In this document: piece by piece, positions 1-12,999 of the stretch
Layout: each line of letters starts with the position of its first letter
Numbering within the stretch: position 1 is the first letter of the stretch
Assembly (NCBI GenBank): GCA_036927565.1
Contig: JAYESD010000008.1
Location: forward strand, 121,361,498 to 121,425,497
Direction of reading: 5' to 3'
DNA length: 64,000 nucleotides
Source of the DNA: Tuctoria greenei
Lineage: Eukaryota; Streptophyta; Magnoliopsida; Poales; Poaceae
Notes under the pieces: generated by a model
Databases searched by the model: none
What the model was told of the DNA's origin: nothing
Seen by the model: only the letters and a program-made list of their open reading frames with translations
Translations under genes and position numbers: made by a program

Positions 1-1958
1 AGGGTCTAGATTGGCCTGCAGCATACCCCTTCCCAATATAGCAGAAAGGCCCCTGTACGTTTATACTAAGTCCTAGGGTCTAGACGCCTTAGCCCCTAGA
101 TTGATGGCAGATAAGGAAAACACATTAGATAACATTTTAATCACTGGGATTGATAGAAGTAATACTTTAATCCTCTAGAATAGTGTTGTATTTATAGTTA
201 CATCCATGTAGATTATTAAAATAATATTTTAGTATAGTTAATAATATGTATTAATTACTATAGTGCACATTAAATATAATAGATTCCCAATTAGCATACA
301 AGAATAGTAATTTAATTCTAAAAATTGTAAAGTCCAATATAAAATGTAATGCATTACCTAGAATGTATTAAAATAATATAAAGTCTCAGAAATTAATATA
401 AAATAGTATAACTCATAGAAAATTAATATAGCATAATTAAATCATATAACTTCTACTTACATTGTTATCGTGTCTGGATCACCGTTCTTTCGTAAAAGAT
501 CCACATAGTAGGTTTTATAGCATTTGTATTGTATGTATGGTGTATTGATAGTGATTGATTTTATATCTTTTAACGGTAGTTTATACGCACTTATGTCACG
601 ATCAAGAAACAACACGAAGATATGAAGACCAAGAGTTTAATCAAGAAGACTGAGCAGCTATATAAAAATAGGCAAGTGTCCTTGACCATCTTATGCCTAT
701 TTTAGGATTATAGTTAATTGCATGCTTAATTAATGTGAATCCTATTTTATTTACCGGTCCATATAATTCCTTGTCGCCCGGGTTGAATTGGATGGTTTTG
801 GGTATTTCAATCACGCTTAGCCATGCTTAGTAGTTGGGATGAAAATCTGGACACATGATTGATCATTATGTTACATTGGAAATGATGAAGTAATTGGTAT
901 GAATCTGGCGGGTGGATGGTTTGGTATGGTGCAGTTTGCACGAGACTCAGGACTGGGTTTGACACTGTCGGATTCTAAGGACCGGTTTATGGAGGAAGCC
1001 ACTAAGCTTTATAGTACCATCACAAGACTGAGATGGGGCGGCTTGGTCAATTAATTAGGTTTCTCCCGATAAAATGCTAGTATTTGGATGGTGTGGGGAA
1101 TGATGCAGGGGTACTGCTCTGGAACCGCAAGGCTCAAGAGAGGGCTCTGAGGCGGAGGGTTACTCAAGAAATGCCTCAGTGGTGGAAACCTTAGAGGGCT
1201 AGCACTAGTCGGGAGTACATTTGTAAAGACCATGTAGTGATCTCCTGACCACACACCTACGGTAGTGTGTAATGTGGTTGGCCACCACGGGCATCAGGGA
1301 GGTTTACTCAGTCCACCTGGCAACAGGGGATGAAAACACTGCTTGTGGGTAAAGGGTACATTCTCTACAGAGATTGATAAACTGTCATGACAGCCGTGCT
1401 CACGAACAAGAGCGGCTTGGGGCTAGTTCATAATTAGTCGATGGTTGAGATAATGGTTGGGATGATACTTGGGAATAATATTGGTATTATTACGTTATTG
1501 TCATTGTTATGGTTGGGATTATTCACTTAGATGTAGGTTGCTAATGAAAGCTAAGGATAGGTTTAATGCTTAGTGCTTAAGCCACTATCAGCCTTTCTTT
1601 TTGATCGGCCTTCATGTCATTTATTTCCCACACTTGCTGAGTACCACGGGATGGTACTCACAATTGCTTTGTTGTACTTTTTTTTAAATGCTACTCAGTG
1701 AAGAGAAGATTCAACGACGGCAAGTTTCCATTGAAGACGGTGTGTAGAAGGTCACGTTGTTGCCACTCGATTTGCCTGTGGTTGCTATAGAGTTTTTCCT
1801 CTTCCGCTGCTATTCAAAACTCTTTTGAAAGGTATAAATGTTGTTTTCATGCGATATAGAACTATTTATCACTACATGTCATACATGTATGGTGAAACTG
1901 ATCCTGGCATACATGTATTTTGCATCTGGTTTTATTCTTAATAAAATCGAGCGTGACA
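1..1958 (+). repeat. 5' LTR of the non-autonomous element, 3' portion only
   Basis: Nearly identical to 4387-6343, differing by scattered substitutions and small indels. It ends in GTGACA at 1958, directly before the primer site. The first 1.3 kb or so of this LTR is outside the window. Small ORFs here are not credible genes. Confidence 0.88.
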
Positions 1959-1961
1959 AAG

Positions 1962-1973
1962 TGGTATCAGAGC
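1962..1973 (+). promoter_or_regulatory. Primer binding site (initiator tRNA-Met type)
   Basis: TGGTATCAGAGC starts three bases after the LTR end. This is the common plant initiator-tRNA-Met primer site and fixes the element as plus-strand. Confidence 0.9.
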
Positions 1974-3030
1974 TATATATCGACTCTATGCACGTGACCT
2001 TAGTTAGAATGGATATGTTAGATTCTCCTTTGGCCTTATTTATGAAGACAAAGATTTGACTCAGTTTATGAGAGCTTGAAGATCGACGAATGGGGACAAC
2101 ACGAAGGAAGAAGAAGACTCTTGAAGATTATATCTCATCACTTGCTTAGGTCCCCTTTGATTAGCAAGTGAAGCCCATACCTTCATCACAACGAATTAGA
2201 ACACGTTGCATGATCTATTGCATTAGATTAACAATAATAACAACAATAAATTTATAACATTTGTCGGTTTAAGGTTGGTAGCCGACCGCTAGAAAATCAT
2301 ATTCTACCTCCTTCGTGCAACCCTCTTGAATCTTGAGGGCGAGATTCACTGTAAGGTGGGTGCGATTGTAACTCCCATATTTTATAAAAAGAAAATAAAA
2401 TAATACTGATAATGATAATAATATTAATAATTATAGTAATCATGCCAATGCTTTCAAAATGAAAGTTTTAAAATTGAACCACGATGGAAGTTAGGTCAAA
2501 CTGTAAATTATAAGAATAAGAATAATAATATAGAAGAACATAATATGTGTTGTTGTGTGTTAATACTTTTGAATTAAACCAATTAGACGTATTTCATCAT
2601 TAGTGTTTCGCGTGAAAAATGCAAATTATAAATACTATAGAATGTGTTGAACTCAAACAAAATTTAGAAGGGAGAAATAATCCATACCACACGTAATAGC
2701 ACCCCATCTAAGTAATAATTTTGTTGACAATAAAATCAATAACTAAGATAATAATAACAATAAATGTACATAATAATAAGGTGCAAAATTTTGTGGTTAA
2801 CTGGTTATGAAAGATTTTCTTAAGAGTGTTTAAAATAAGGTTCTCATAATAATTTGCATTGTGTGAGGTATTTCATTTTTTTCTTAAAAAAAATCTAGGC
2901 TAAAGGTTTCAAAACCAAACAAGAAATAAAATTATAAAAAAATATACTTTTTTATGGTGTACCTTTCCAATTTACAAAAACCTAGATCTCTACATTGTCT
3001 AACATTAGTGAATCTCGGGGCGAGATTCCG
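1974..3030 (+). other. Non-coding interior of the non-autonomous element, with a second degenerate purine tract/LTR start
   Basis: AT-rich and without gag, protease or reverse transcriptase similarity in any frame. At 2338-2376 there is a second GGCGAGATTC-like motif, a purine-rich run and TGTAAC, the same order as at the true 3' LTR start (3020-3052). The following 600 bases resemble the AT-rich start of the LTR only weakly. This may be a decayed LTR fragment or an internal duplication. Confidence 0.6.
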
Positions 3031-3046
3031 CTTAAGGGGGTAGAGT
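3031..3046 (+). promoter_or_regulatory. Polypurine tract
   Basis: CTTAAGGGGGTAGAGT directly precedes the 3' LTR. The same motif, reverse complemented, sits at 9622-9645 beside the chromovirus 3' LTR. Confidence 0.8.
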
Positions 3047-6000
3047 TGTAACATCCTGATTTTCAAATGCAATCATATTGGAATTCAAAATATTAATTCA
3101 GCATTTATCAAGAGGAAATAAAATAAATATGTATCTCTAAATAACTAATATTCGTAATAGTACAATAATAAATAAATGGATGAAATAAAATGTGAAAATG
3201 AAAAATGGAATAATAATTTGGTGTCAGTTATGTTGTACATCTGAGAAGAATATTTCAAATCTTGAGGCATCATAAAATGTGTTCTGATTCAAACGTTAAG
3301 TAGGAAAAAAATAAAATGAAATGATTGCTTGGGCTAATACCTAGTTCCGGTCAGCCATCCTAATTTTCTATTAGCCACAGCGAGAGGTTCCACTCAGCCT
3401 TTTATTTTATTATTGACCACAGCAAGCAAGCTCATGTGCGGACAGTACCTTCTTGCGCCCTCCTCTCTCTGCCTGGGGGACCCGCTTGTCTTGTCAGCCT
3501 GCTTTGCCGTGAATTCTCTTTCCCCGTGAGTTTCCTACGCTCACGCACGCATGCCCACGGAATGCTAACCGCACCGCGCCAACTGCTCCCGGGAATCTTG
3601 GCCTCGTCTATTTCTTTCCATCCTAGGACCTACGCCCTTCTACAAACTACCGTTCTAGGGTAGAAATGATCTCAATTTTTGAAATCACGAGAGGAACGAC
3701 CACCGCCACTTTTAACCTCGGCAAGCACCGCTACTTAGCGAGATTTCACCGTCGCCGCCGAATATGCTAGCGCTACCCTGTCGTATTCCTTCATAGGGAC
3801 GCTTTCTAGCCCCTACGGCCATCCCCGTCGTGAAGTAACGCCTCAAGCCCCGCCGCCGTCGGCCCTAGGTGAGTCCCCATTGCTCCTCGTCGCTGCCTCG
3901 GTGTTCTGGTCCATTTTTCCCTTGTGCTGATCCTTCGAACATATTCGCCGCACATCAGAAAACTCCCGGGCTGGAGAAACGTGAAGCTTCTCAGATTTAA
4001 CGCCACCGCACCGATGTCGGAGGATCTCCTTCGTGCACCATCGACGAACGCCTGACCTTCTCTCTGCACGCGCGACCACGTGGTGAGAACCCTATGACCT
4101 ACTCTCTATTTTTTTTCTTTCTTTCTCAAGCTCTGTCTAGTTTGAACCATCGGAGTGTAGAATCGACCATCTCCGGCGAGGTCCATCCATGGTGCCACCG
4201 GGAAGCCGGTTGCAACTCCGGCCAGCCTCGCTCAGCCGTTCAATATGAGTTGGATGGACTAGATTAGAAGTCAGTGTACCCCTTCGTCCATTTAAATTCG
4301 TGTCATCCAAATAAAATTCGGCACTCCATATTTAGCCACGCGCACAACATCAAAATAATAGAATCCCAGTCATCTAAATAAATCCAAGGGTCTGGATTGG
4401 CCTGCAGCATACCCCTTCCAATTATAGCAGAAATGCCCCTGTACGTTTATACTAAGTCCTAGGGTCTAGACGCCTTAGCCCCTAGATTGATGACAGATAA
4501 GGAAAACACATTAGATAACATTTTAATCACTAGGATTGATAGAAGTAATACTTTAATCCTATAAAATAGTGTTGTATTTATAGTTACATCCATGTAGATT
4601 ATTAAAATAATATTTTAGTATAGTTAATAATATGTATTAATTACTATAGTGCACATTAAATATAATAGATTCCCAATTAGCATACAAGAATAGTAATTTA
4701 ATTCTAAAAATTGTAAAGTCCAATATAAAATGTATTGCATTACCTAGAATGTATTAAAATAATATAAAGTCTCAGAAATTAATATAAAATAGTATAACTC
4801 ATAGAAAATTAATATAGCGTGATTAAATCATATAACTTCTACTTACATTGTTATCATGTCTGGATCACCGTTCTTTCGTAAAAGATCCACGTAGTAGGTT
4901 TTATAGCATTTGTATTGTATGTATGGTGTATTGTTAGTGATTAATTTTATGTCTTTTAACGGTAGTTTATATGCACTTATGTCACGATCAAGAAACAACA
5001 CGAAGATATGAAGACCAAGAGTTCAATCAAGAAGATTGAGCAGCTATATAAAAATAGGCAAGTGTCCTTGACCATCTTATGCCTATTTTAGGATTATAGT
5101 TAATTGCATGCTTAATTAATGTGAATCCTATTTTATTTACCGTTCCATATAATTCCTTGTCGCCCGGGTTGAATTGGGTGGTTTTGGGTATTTCAATCAC
5201 GCTTAGCCATGCTTAGTAGTTGGGATGAAAATCTGGACACATGATTGATCATTATGTTACATTGGAAATGATGAAGTAATTGATATGAATCTGGCGGTTG
5301 GATGGTTTGGTATGGTGCAGTTTGCACGAGACTCGGGACTGGGTTTGACACCGTCGGATTCTAAGGACCGGTTTTTAGAGGAAGCCACTAAGCTTTATAG
5401 TACCACCACAAGACTGAGATGGGGCGGCTTGGTCAATTAATTAGGTTTCTCCCGATGAAATGCTAGTAGTTGGATGGTGTGGGGAATGATGCAGGGGTAC
5501 TGCTCTGGAACCGCAAGGCTCAAGAGAGGGCTCTGAGGCGGAGGGTTACTCCAGAAATGCCTCAGTGGTGGAAACCTTAGAGGGCTAGCACTAGTCGGGA
5601 GTACCTTTGTAAAGACCATGTAGTGATCTCCTGGCCACACACCTACGGTAGTGTGTAATGTGGTTGGCCGCCACAGAGATCAGGGAGGTTTACTCAGTCC
5701 ACCTGGCAACAGGGGATGAAATCACTGCTTGTGGGTAAAGGGTACATTCACTGCAGAGATTGATAAACTGTCATGACACCGTGCTCACGGACAAGAGCGG
5801 CTTGGGGCTAGTTCATAATTAGTCGATGGTTGAGATGATGGTTGGGATGATACTTGGGATGATATTGGTATTATTACATTATTGTCATTGTTATGGTTGG
5901 CATTATTCACTTAGATGTAGGTTGCTAATGAAAGCTAAGGATAGGTTTAATGCTTAGTGCTTAAGCCACTATCAACCTTTCTTTTTGATCGGCCTTCATG

Positions 6001-6343
6001 TCATTTATTTCTCACACTTGCTGAGTACCACGGGATGGTACTCACACTTGCTTTGTTGTACTTTTTTTTTAAATGCTGCTCAATGAAGAGAAGATTCAAC
6101 GACAGCAAGTTTCCATTGAAGACGGTGTGTAGAATGTCACGTTGCTGCCAGTCGATTTGCCTGTGGTTGCTATAGAGTTTTTCCTCTTCCGCTGCTATTC
6201 AAAACTCTTTTGAAAGGTATAAATGTTGTTTTCATGCGATATAGAACTATTTATCACTACTTGTCATACATGTATGGTGAAACTGATCCTGGCATACATG
6301 TATTTTGCAGCTGGTTTTATTCTTAATAAAACCGGGCGTGACA
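3047..6343 (+). repeat. 3' LTR of the non-autonomous element (3297 bp)
   Basis: Starts TGTAACATCC after the purine tract and ends GTGACA. Layout is an AT-rich start, a GC-rich block at about 3430-4240 (likely the promoter/R region by analogy with the chromovirus LTR), then a long moderately AT-rich remainder. ORFs in the GC-rich block are unrelated to known proteins and were not called. Confidence 0.87.
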
Positions 6344-6593
6344 CAACTTGATTAAATCTGTCCTTGCCAAATTTAATTTCAGACACCATCAAAGACTTCA
6401 TTTAACCTCCATTCTAGTCCTTGACCATTGAAATATTAGGAATCACTTCTTGTGTCCTGATACTCATAGGAATGCAATCAAATGACTTTTTGCATAAATC
6501 AACATGGATTAAGTTAAATCTTCTCACTGTTTTTCTAAGAAACCAGTAGAGGAATTATTTGAGCTCCACATTAGTGCTTGTCCCATTTGTTAA
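6344..6593 (+). repeat. Left piece of the gypsy-Y 5' LTR
   Basis: Single-copy-like stretch between the non-autonomous element and the chromovirus. Because the chromovirus has a perfect target duplication, this piece was contiguous with 18547 onward before that insertion. I therefore read it as part of the same LTR that ends near 20159. No gene is visible. Confidence 0.5.
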
Positions 6594-9500
6594 TGTCACA
6601 CCCGGTCCCAACAGGACAACCGGATGACTTCCACATGTATGTCAGGATCGATTCACATCATACATGTGTAGACGAAAGTGTAATATCATTTATTACAAGC
6701 CATGTTCGAATACATAAATGTCTTACAATAATGACCCGCAGGTCTAAAATAATATTACAAAGCAAAATAGCGGAAAAGTAAACTAGTGTGGCTCCATGCA
6801 CAGGCGTTGCCCGGGGGTTGCGCCAGCCTAGAACGTCTCGTCCAGATCAGCCAAGAAGTCTTCATTCTCCACCTCTTCTCCATTGTAGACTGAGGAAAGA
6901 TAAGCAACAAGCAAGTTTGAGTACCAACGGTACTCAGCAAGTGGGGAAGAGATGACATGCGGGTTGTTTAGAACGAAAGGCCCAATTTGGGTTAAGCACT
7001 ATAGCATTACATCCTATCCTTAGCTTTCATTAGCGCCTACTTCTAGGTGAGTGAACCCAACCATAACCCATGTATAAGACAAAACCCAACCAACCAAACC
7101 ACCATTCCCAATTATTGATTAATTATGAATTGGACACCAAGCCGCTCTTGTCCGTGAGCACGGCTGTCATGACAGTTTCTAAATCTCTGCAGAGAATGTA
7201 CCCTTTACCCACAAGCCGTGATTTCATCCCCTGTTGCCAGGTGGACTAAGTAAACCTCCCTGATGCACGTGGTCGCGAACCACATTGCACACTTCCTTTC
7301 GTGTGAGGCCAGGAGATCACTACGAGGTCTTTACAAAGCATTCTCCCGACGCGTACTAGACCTCTGAGGTTTCACCCCTGTACAAAAGTGTGAGCCGTTA
7401 CACCATGACTCGACACTCCAGTTGCCCCCTCTTGAGCCATGCGGATCCCAAGGCAGTACACCCTGAACAAATTCCCCACACTATCCAATCACTAATACTA
7501 CGCCAGGAGAGGCCAAATTAATCGACCAAGCTGCCCCATACTCAGTCTTGTGGTGATACTATAAAGCTTAGTGGCTTCCTCCATAAACTGGTCCTTAGAA
7601 TCCGGCAAGGTTCATACCCCAAAACCCGGGTCTCGTGCGTACTGCACCATACCAACCCAACCAACCCGCCAGATTCCTATCCACTACAATTCAATTCACC
7701 AAATCTCAATAAATGATCACTATAATTAATAGTATAACATGTATGTAGAGAAATTTCCCTCCCAAAACTAAGCATGACGAAGCGTAAAAGTAATAGTAAC
7801 ATCTACCCAAACCAACCCAGTGACAATGAATTATATGGAAGGGTGCAGTAAATAGGATTCAATTTATTAAGCATGCAACTAACTAAAACTTAATAAAACA
7901 GGTGCAAAATGGTCAAGAAACTTGCCTTCTTCGAAGTGTGGGTCGGTGAAGTGGTAGTCCTGAAGATTGTAAGTCGGCTCGGGAACCGACTCTAAATACA
8001 TCATCGCGTGCGGAACGGAAAGTAGCAGCACATAATAAGAAACAAGAGAATAAAGGCACACCACAAATAAGTAAACACAAAAGAAAACCTACACAATTAC
8101 GTCGCAATCACTATGTCCTTAGTTAAGACTTTATTTAGTGGTGTGGGTGGAAGTTTGGATTTTAGTGTCTATATGGGTTTATTAGGAATTCAGCACAATC
8201 AGCAAATTAAATACATTATTTTATCCTAAACAGATTAGGAAATAATAATAAAACAATACCCTAAGCGATCTATGCAAAAAGAGAGAGTAATCATATGATT
8301 TTATGTAATTTACAATTAAAACAGGGGTTTTTATGCAAAACAGACATGAACAGGAGCCTAGAAGTATTTTATAACATAACCATGGGGTTAATCATAATTT
8401 ACAGAGGCTAAAAACATAATTAATTGCAAAAACAGGGGCTAAAATACCATATTTATTCATTTTAACAGTGCTGACATAAATTAATTAAAGTCCAGGGGCT
8501 AGCTCATAAAGTACAGGACCTTAGTGTAATTAATTTAAATTAGCGCAGGGCGCTACGTGCAAAATGGCCAATGGTTAAAACAGGATTCAATCTGGGTCGT
8601 TGGATCTAAAGTGTGTGGCCCAGATTTTAAATAATCGAAGGGGTACGCCCCTTCTAATCTCGGCCGTCGGCCCTAGATGGGCGGCGAGATTAGGCCACGT
8701 CGCCCCATGGGCGACAGAGGCGGCGCGCGCGCCAGGCCTGGCGGCGCACGGCGGCGGGGGTCGCCGGAGATGGCCGGAACGGCCAAATCGACGTCTATCT
8801 CGGGCGCTCTACACACCAAACGAAGGAGAGGGGCATCGCGCGCTCACCTAGGGGTGTTTCGGGACATGGAACCAGGCGGAGGAGCGTCAGCGACGGTGAA
8901 CGGCGGCGGCCCTCGGTGGGGCACATCGGGATCGGAGTCGCGGCGACGAAATCCCTGAATGAGAGTGTCCGGCGAGTACCTACGGCCATGGCGAACATGT
9001 TAGGCGAGGTTTGACGAAGAAAAATCGGTTAGGGCGACGGGAACGGCGGCGACAATACCTTGCACCGGCGGCTAGGGTTCGGAGCTTCGGGGAGGGGAAA
9101 AATGGGGGCGCCGGCCGGATTTTGTAGGGGGAGAGGGGGCGGCGAAGTAAGGAAGGGGATTTCCCCCGAAGGAATTCCTTCTCGGGGCATTAAACGGGGG
9201 GATTCCATGCCGGGTTTTTTAATCGGTGACGGAATCACCGGCGGTGTCGTGCGCGTGCGACGGGAGGAAGAAAGAAAGCCCTGACGGGCGGGGTCCACGT
9301 GCAGAGAAAGAGAGAGGAAGGAGAGGGAGGCGCGGCTGGCCTTGGGCCACCGTGGGGTTGGGCCGGCGGGAGGGGAAAAAGGAAAGGGGGGAGGGGGAAG
9401 GAATTGGGCCGACGGCCGGGATTTGGCCCAAGCGGCGTTTTTTTTCATTTTGTTTTTCTCTTTTCTTTTTCATTTCTTTTTACAATCTGAATTTCTTTTC

Positions 9501-9621
9501 AAATTTCAAACGCATTCTAGCGCATTTTGAAATTGAATTTTCAATCAAATGCAAACATACATGATGCATTCCTAGTACATTTTCCTTGTTTTCAAAATTT
9601 GAAAAAAGTTTGGGTGTTACA
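6594..9621 (-). repeat. 3' LTR of the chromovirus (3028 bp)
   Basis: In element orientation it runs from 9621 (TGTAACACCC) to 6594 (...GTGACA) and is highly similar throughout to 15517-18541. The GC-rich region at 8600-9420 holds long proline- or glycine-rich ORFs on both strands that are compositional and not genes. The TATA box seen in the other LTR is altered here (TACAAAA at 9120-9126). Confidence 0.93.
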
Positions 9622-9645
9622 ACTCTACCCCCCTTAAAAGGAATC
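9622..9645 (-). promoter_or_regulatory. Polypurine tract of the chromovirus
   Basis: On the minus strand the run reads CCTTTTAAGGGGGGTAGAGT and abuts the 3' LTR. It matches the tract of the non-autonomous element at 3031-3046. Confidence 0.8.
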
Positions 9646-9667
9646 TCGCCCCCGAGATTCGGACGTC

Positions 9668-11220
9668 CTAAGAGAAAAGGTCGGGGAACTCGGCCTTGAG
9701 GTCTTCTTTCTCTCCCATGTTGCTCCTGCCTCAGAGTGATGCTTCCACTGCACTTTGCACATGCGAATCGTCCTGTTCCTCATGACACGTTCTGACGTCT
9801 CTAGGATCTTGACTGGTCGTTCTACGTAAGACAGATCCTCTTGCACATCTATAGCCTCCATGGGTAGTTGTTCCTCTGGTACTCTCAAACATTTCTTTAG
9901 CTGCGACACGTGGAACACATCATGCACATCTGACAATTGAGAAGGTAGCTCAAGACGATATGTACTTCTCCTCTTCTCTCCAATACCTTAAACGGACCAA
10001 TATAACGGGGTGCTAGTTTTCCCTTCACTTTGAACCGTCTTAGACCTCTTACGGGTGATACCTTGAGATACACAAATTCTCCGACCTCAAAGGTTAGATC
10101 ACGACGTCGAGCATCTGTGTAACTCTTCTGCCTTGACTGCGCCGTTTTCAGATTATTCCGAATCTCTTGTACCTGTCGTTCTGCTTCTCTTAATATCTCC
10201 GGTCCAAACACTTGACCTTCTCCAGCTTATTCCAAAATAAAGGTGTCCTACACTTTCGCCCATTAAGTGCCTCAAACGGGGACATCTTGAGACTAGCTTG
10301 GTAGTTGTTGTTGTAAGAAAATTCCGCATAGGGCAGATTTTTGTCCCAACTCTTACTATTCTTCAAGGCACACGCTCGCAGCATATCCTCCAATATCTAA
10401 TTTGTGTGTTCTGTTTGGCCATCTGTCTACGGGTGATATGTTAAGCTGAAATTCAGACGAGTGTCCATTAACTCATGTAGCTTCTGCCAGAATCTTGAAG
10501 TGAACTGGGTACCCCGATCAAACACGATCTTCTTCGGAACACCGTGCAAACACACAATTCTTGCCATGTATAATTCTGCCAACCGCGAACCATTGTAGAT
10601 TTCCTTGACCGGAATGAAGTGAGCAACTTTGGTTAACCGGTCCATGACAACCCATATGGAGTCGTATCATGACTGGGTCCTCGGCAATCCCACAATAAAG
10701 TCCATACTTATCTCTTCCCATTTCCACTCGGGTATCTTGAGTGGTTGAAGTAGTCCAGCGGATCTCTGATGTTCCGCCTTTACTAACTGATGCGTGTCAC
10801 ACAGAGCCACGTATTCGGCCACATCACGCTTCATACCAAGCCACTAGTATCGATCCTTAAGGTCTTGGTACATCTTGGTACTCCCAGGATGAATGGAGTA
10901 GTACGAGTCGTGGGATTCTCTCAATATCAACTCTTGGATCCCCTTGACATTCGGCACACATATCCTCTTCCCTAACCACAGGGTTCCATGTTCATCTTCC
11001 CTGAAATCTGGGGCTTTGCCAGCCTTCATCAGCTTCTTAACTTTCTGGATCTTCTTATCATCTTTTTGGCCTCCTCTAATGTCTTGTTCCAACGTGGAGT
11101 CCACTTCCATAACTACTGCATCTTCATTAGACACTATGCACACGTTTAATCTTGCAAACTCTTCACATAGCTGCGGTTGATAAGCCTAGATCATCATACT
11201 GTTGCATTGAGTTTTGCTAC
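9668..11220 (-). pseudogene. Integrase with C-terminal chromodomain (pol 3' part), degenerate
   Basis: The zinc-binding region (HPGSTKMYQDL at about 10880) is followed by the catalytic core with DFIVGLPRT, FDRGTQFTS and TDGQTE, the acidic triad of retroviral-type integrases. The segment after this (EVGEFVYLKVSP, RYIGPF) is the usual chromovirus C-terminal region. The chromodomain lies at about 9670-9837 (VKILETSERVMRNRTI, KVQWKHHSEAGATWE). Breaks: stops at about 10846, 10671, 10429 and 10390, and frameshifts near 10205, 9965 and 9695. The last cysteine of the HHCC finger reads as histidine (CDTH). The protein would integrate element cDNA, with the chromodomain directing it to modified chromatin. 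As it stands it is non-functional. Confidence 0.92.
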
Positions 11221-12999
11221 TCAAAGCGTCTGCGACCACGTTCGCCTTTCCAGGGTGATAGTTGATCCCAACACGAAGTCATTAATGAGCTCTAACCACC
11301 TTCGTTGGCGAAGATTAAGGTCCGGCTGAGTGAAGATGTACTTCAAGCTCTTGTGGTCGGTGTAGATTTCTGTCCTTTTTCCGATCAGGTAGTGTCTCCA
11401 TATCTTCAGTGCATGAACCACAACCGCTAATTCTAGATCATGGGTCGGATAATTCTTCTCATGCTTCTTGAGTTGTCTCGAGGCGTAAGCCACCACATGT
11501 CCCTCTTGCATCAACACACATCCCAATCCTTGTCCGGAAGCATCACAATAGACCGAGAACTCCTTTTGCATATCTGGCATGACCAACATTGGAGCAGTGG
11601 TCAACCTCTTTTTCAACTCGGCAAAGCTTTCTTCACATTCTGGTGTCCACTTGAATGTAGCTCCCTTCTCGAGTAGCTTGGTTAACGGCCAAGAGATCTT
11701 TGAAAATCCCTCAATAAATCGTCGATAGTAAGCAGCCACCCCCAAAAAGCTTCTGATGTGTCCCACATTTTTCGGCGTCTCCCACTTGAGAACATCTGCC
11801 ACTTTGCCTGGATCCACTGATATTCCTCCTTCTGATATGACATGTCCCAAGAATGACACCTGCTTCGGCCAAAACTCACACTTACTGAATTTAGCGTATA
11901 ATTGGTGCTCTCTAAGATGCTGTAGTGCCAACCTCAGGTGTTCCTCATGCTCTTATTCACTCTTGGAGAATATCAAGATGTCGTCGATGAATACGACCAC
12001 AAATTTATCCAAGTACTCCATAAATACTTTGTTCATGAGGTACATGAAGTAAGCAGGAGCATTGGTCAACCCAAATAACATAACAACATACTCATAAAGA
12101 CTGTATCGAGAGACAAACACGGTCTTGGGAATATCCAATGGTCGAATCTTCAACTGATGGTAACCCGAACGAAGATCAATCTTAGAGAACACACATGCTC
12201 CTCGCAGCTGATCAAACAAAATTTCAATCCTTGGCAGTGGTTACTTATTCTTGATGGTCACGACATTCATTGCACGATAATCCACACACAACCTTTGAGT
12301 GCCATCCTTCTTAGGCACGAATATGACAGGAGCACCCCAAGGTGATGAACTAGGGCAGATGTATCCTTTCTCCAACAACTCTCTAATGTGATCCTTTAGC
12401 TCGGCTAACTGTTTAGTGTCCATTCTATATGGCCTCTTATATATCGGGGCCGTTCCAGGCACTAGGTCAATGATGAATTCAATTTCACGGTTAGGAGGCA
12501 TACCCGGTAGCTCCTCAGGGAACACGTCTGGGAATTCACTGACAACTCGGATCTCTTCGGCAACCTCAGTTTGATTTAACCTGACCCTCTGTGTTGGAGC
12601 TTGATCTGGAGAGAACTCAACCTGGGTACCATCGGTATGGGTCAAGGAGACTGTCCTTGTGGCGCAATGGATCACCCCATGGTACTTGGTCAACCAATCC
12701 ATTCCCAAGATAATATCTAGCCCTTGAGACTCCAAAACAATAAGGTTTGCTGGGAAAACTACCCCCCTTATGTCTAGCCTTACATTAGGGCATACTTGTC
12801 GTGTTATCATTTCTCCCCCAGGGGAGTGAACTATAAGTTGGTGAGTCATTAAATGCACTACCATGTCATGCCTCCTCATGAATTCCTTAGATATGAATGA
12901 ATGCGTAGCTCCAGAATCAAACAACACTGTAGCTAGATGAGAGTCGGCAGGAAACGTACCAACAACCACATCTGGTGCATTGTGCGCCTCCTCAAGTGC
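11221..12999 (-). pseudogene. Protease, reverse transcriptase and RNase H (pol 5' part), degenerate
   Basis: In frame with gag. The aspartic protease motif FDSGATHSF has its catalytic DSG at 12910-12918. Reverse transcriptase follows: VDYRAMN near 12280, IDLRSGYHQLK near 12160, and the metal-binding FIDDIL near 11985. RNase H shows VYCDASGQGLGCVL, DLELAVVVHALKIWRHYL and TDHKSLKYIF between about 11550 and 11330. Breaks: stops at 12241-12243 (in the KNKYPLP region) and 11953-11955, and a frameshift near 11275 just before the conserved NYHPGKANVVADAL stretch. These enzymes would mature the polyprotein and copy RNA into cDNA. Confidence 0.94.

Larger units (their letters stand above)
1..6343 (+). 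mobile_element. Non-autonomous LTR retrotransposon (LARD-like), left end outside window
   Basis: The stretch 1-1958 is repeated as the last part of 3047-6343, in direct orientation. A tRNA-Met type primer site follows the first copy and a purine tract precedes the second, so these are the two LTRs of one plus-strand element. The interior is only about 1.1 kb and has no gag or pol similarity. Its termini (TGTAAC...GTGACA) and purine tract match those of the chromovirus at 6594-18541, and parts of the LTR are recognisably homologous to that element's LTR in opposite orientation. It is probably mobilised by that family. The 5-bp target duplication cannot be checked because the left flank lies outside the window; the right candidate is CAACT at 6344-6348. 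Confidence 0.85.

Noticed and set aside
3436..4079. GC-rich ORFs that could be a small host gene
   Set aside because: They fall inside the 3' LTR of the non-autonomous element, in a position comparable with the GC-rich promoter block of the chromovirus LTR.
9029..9564. Long proline-rich and glycine/arginine-rich ORFs on both strands
   Set aside because: They lie in the GC-rich promoter part of the chromovirus LTR and recur at 17989-18484 with shifted frames; composition alone keeps them open.
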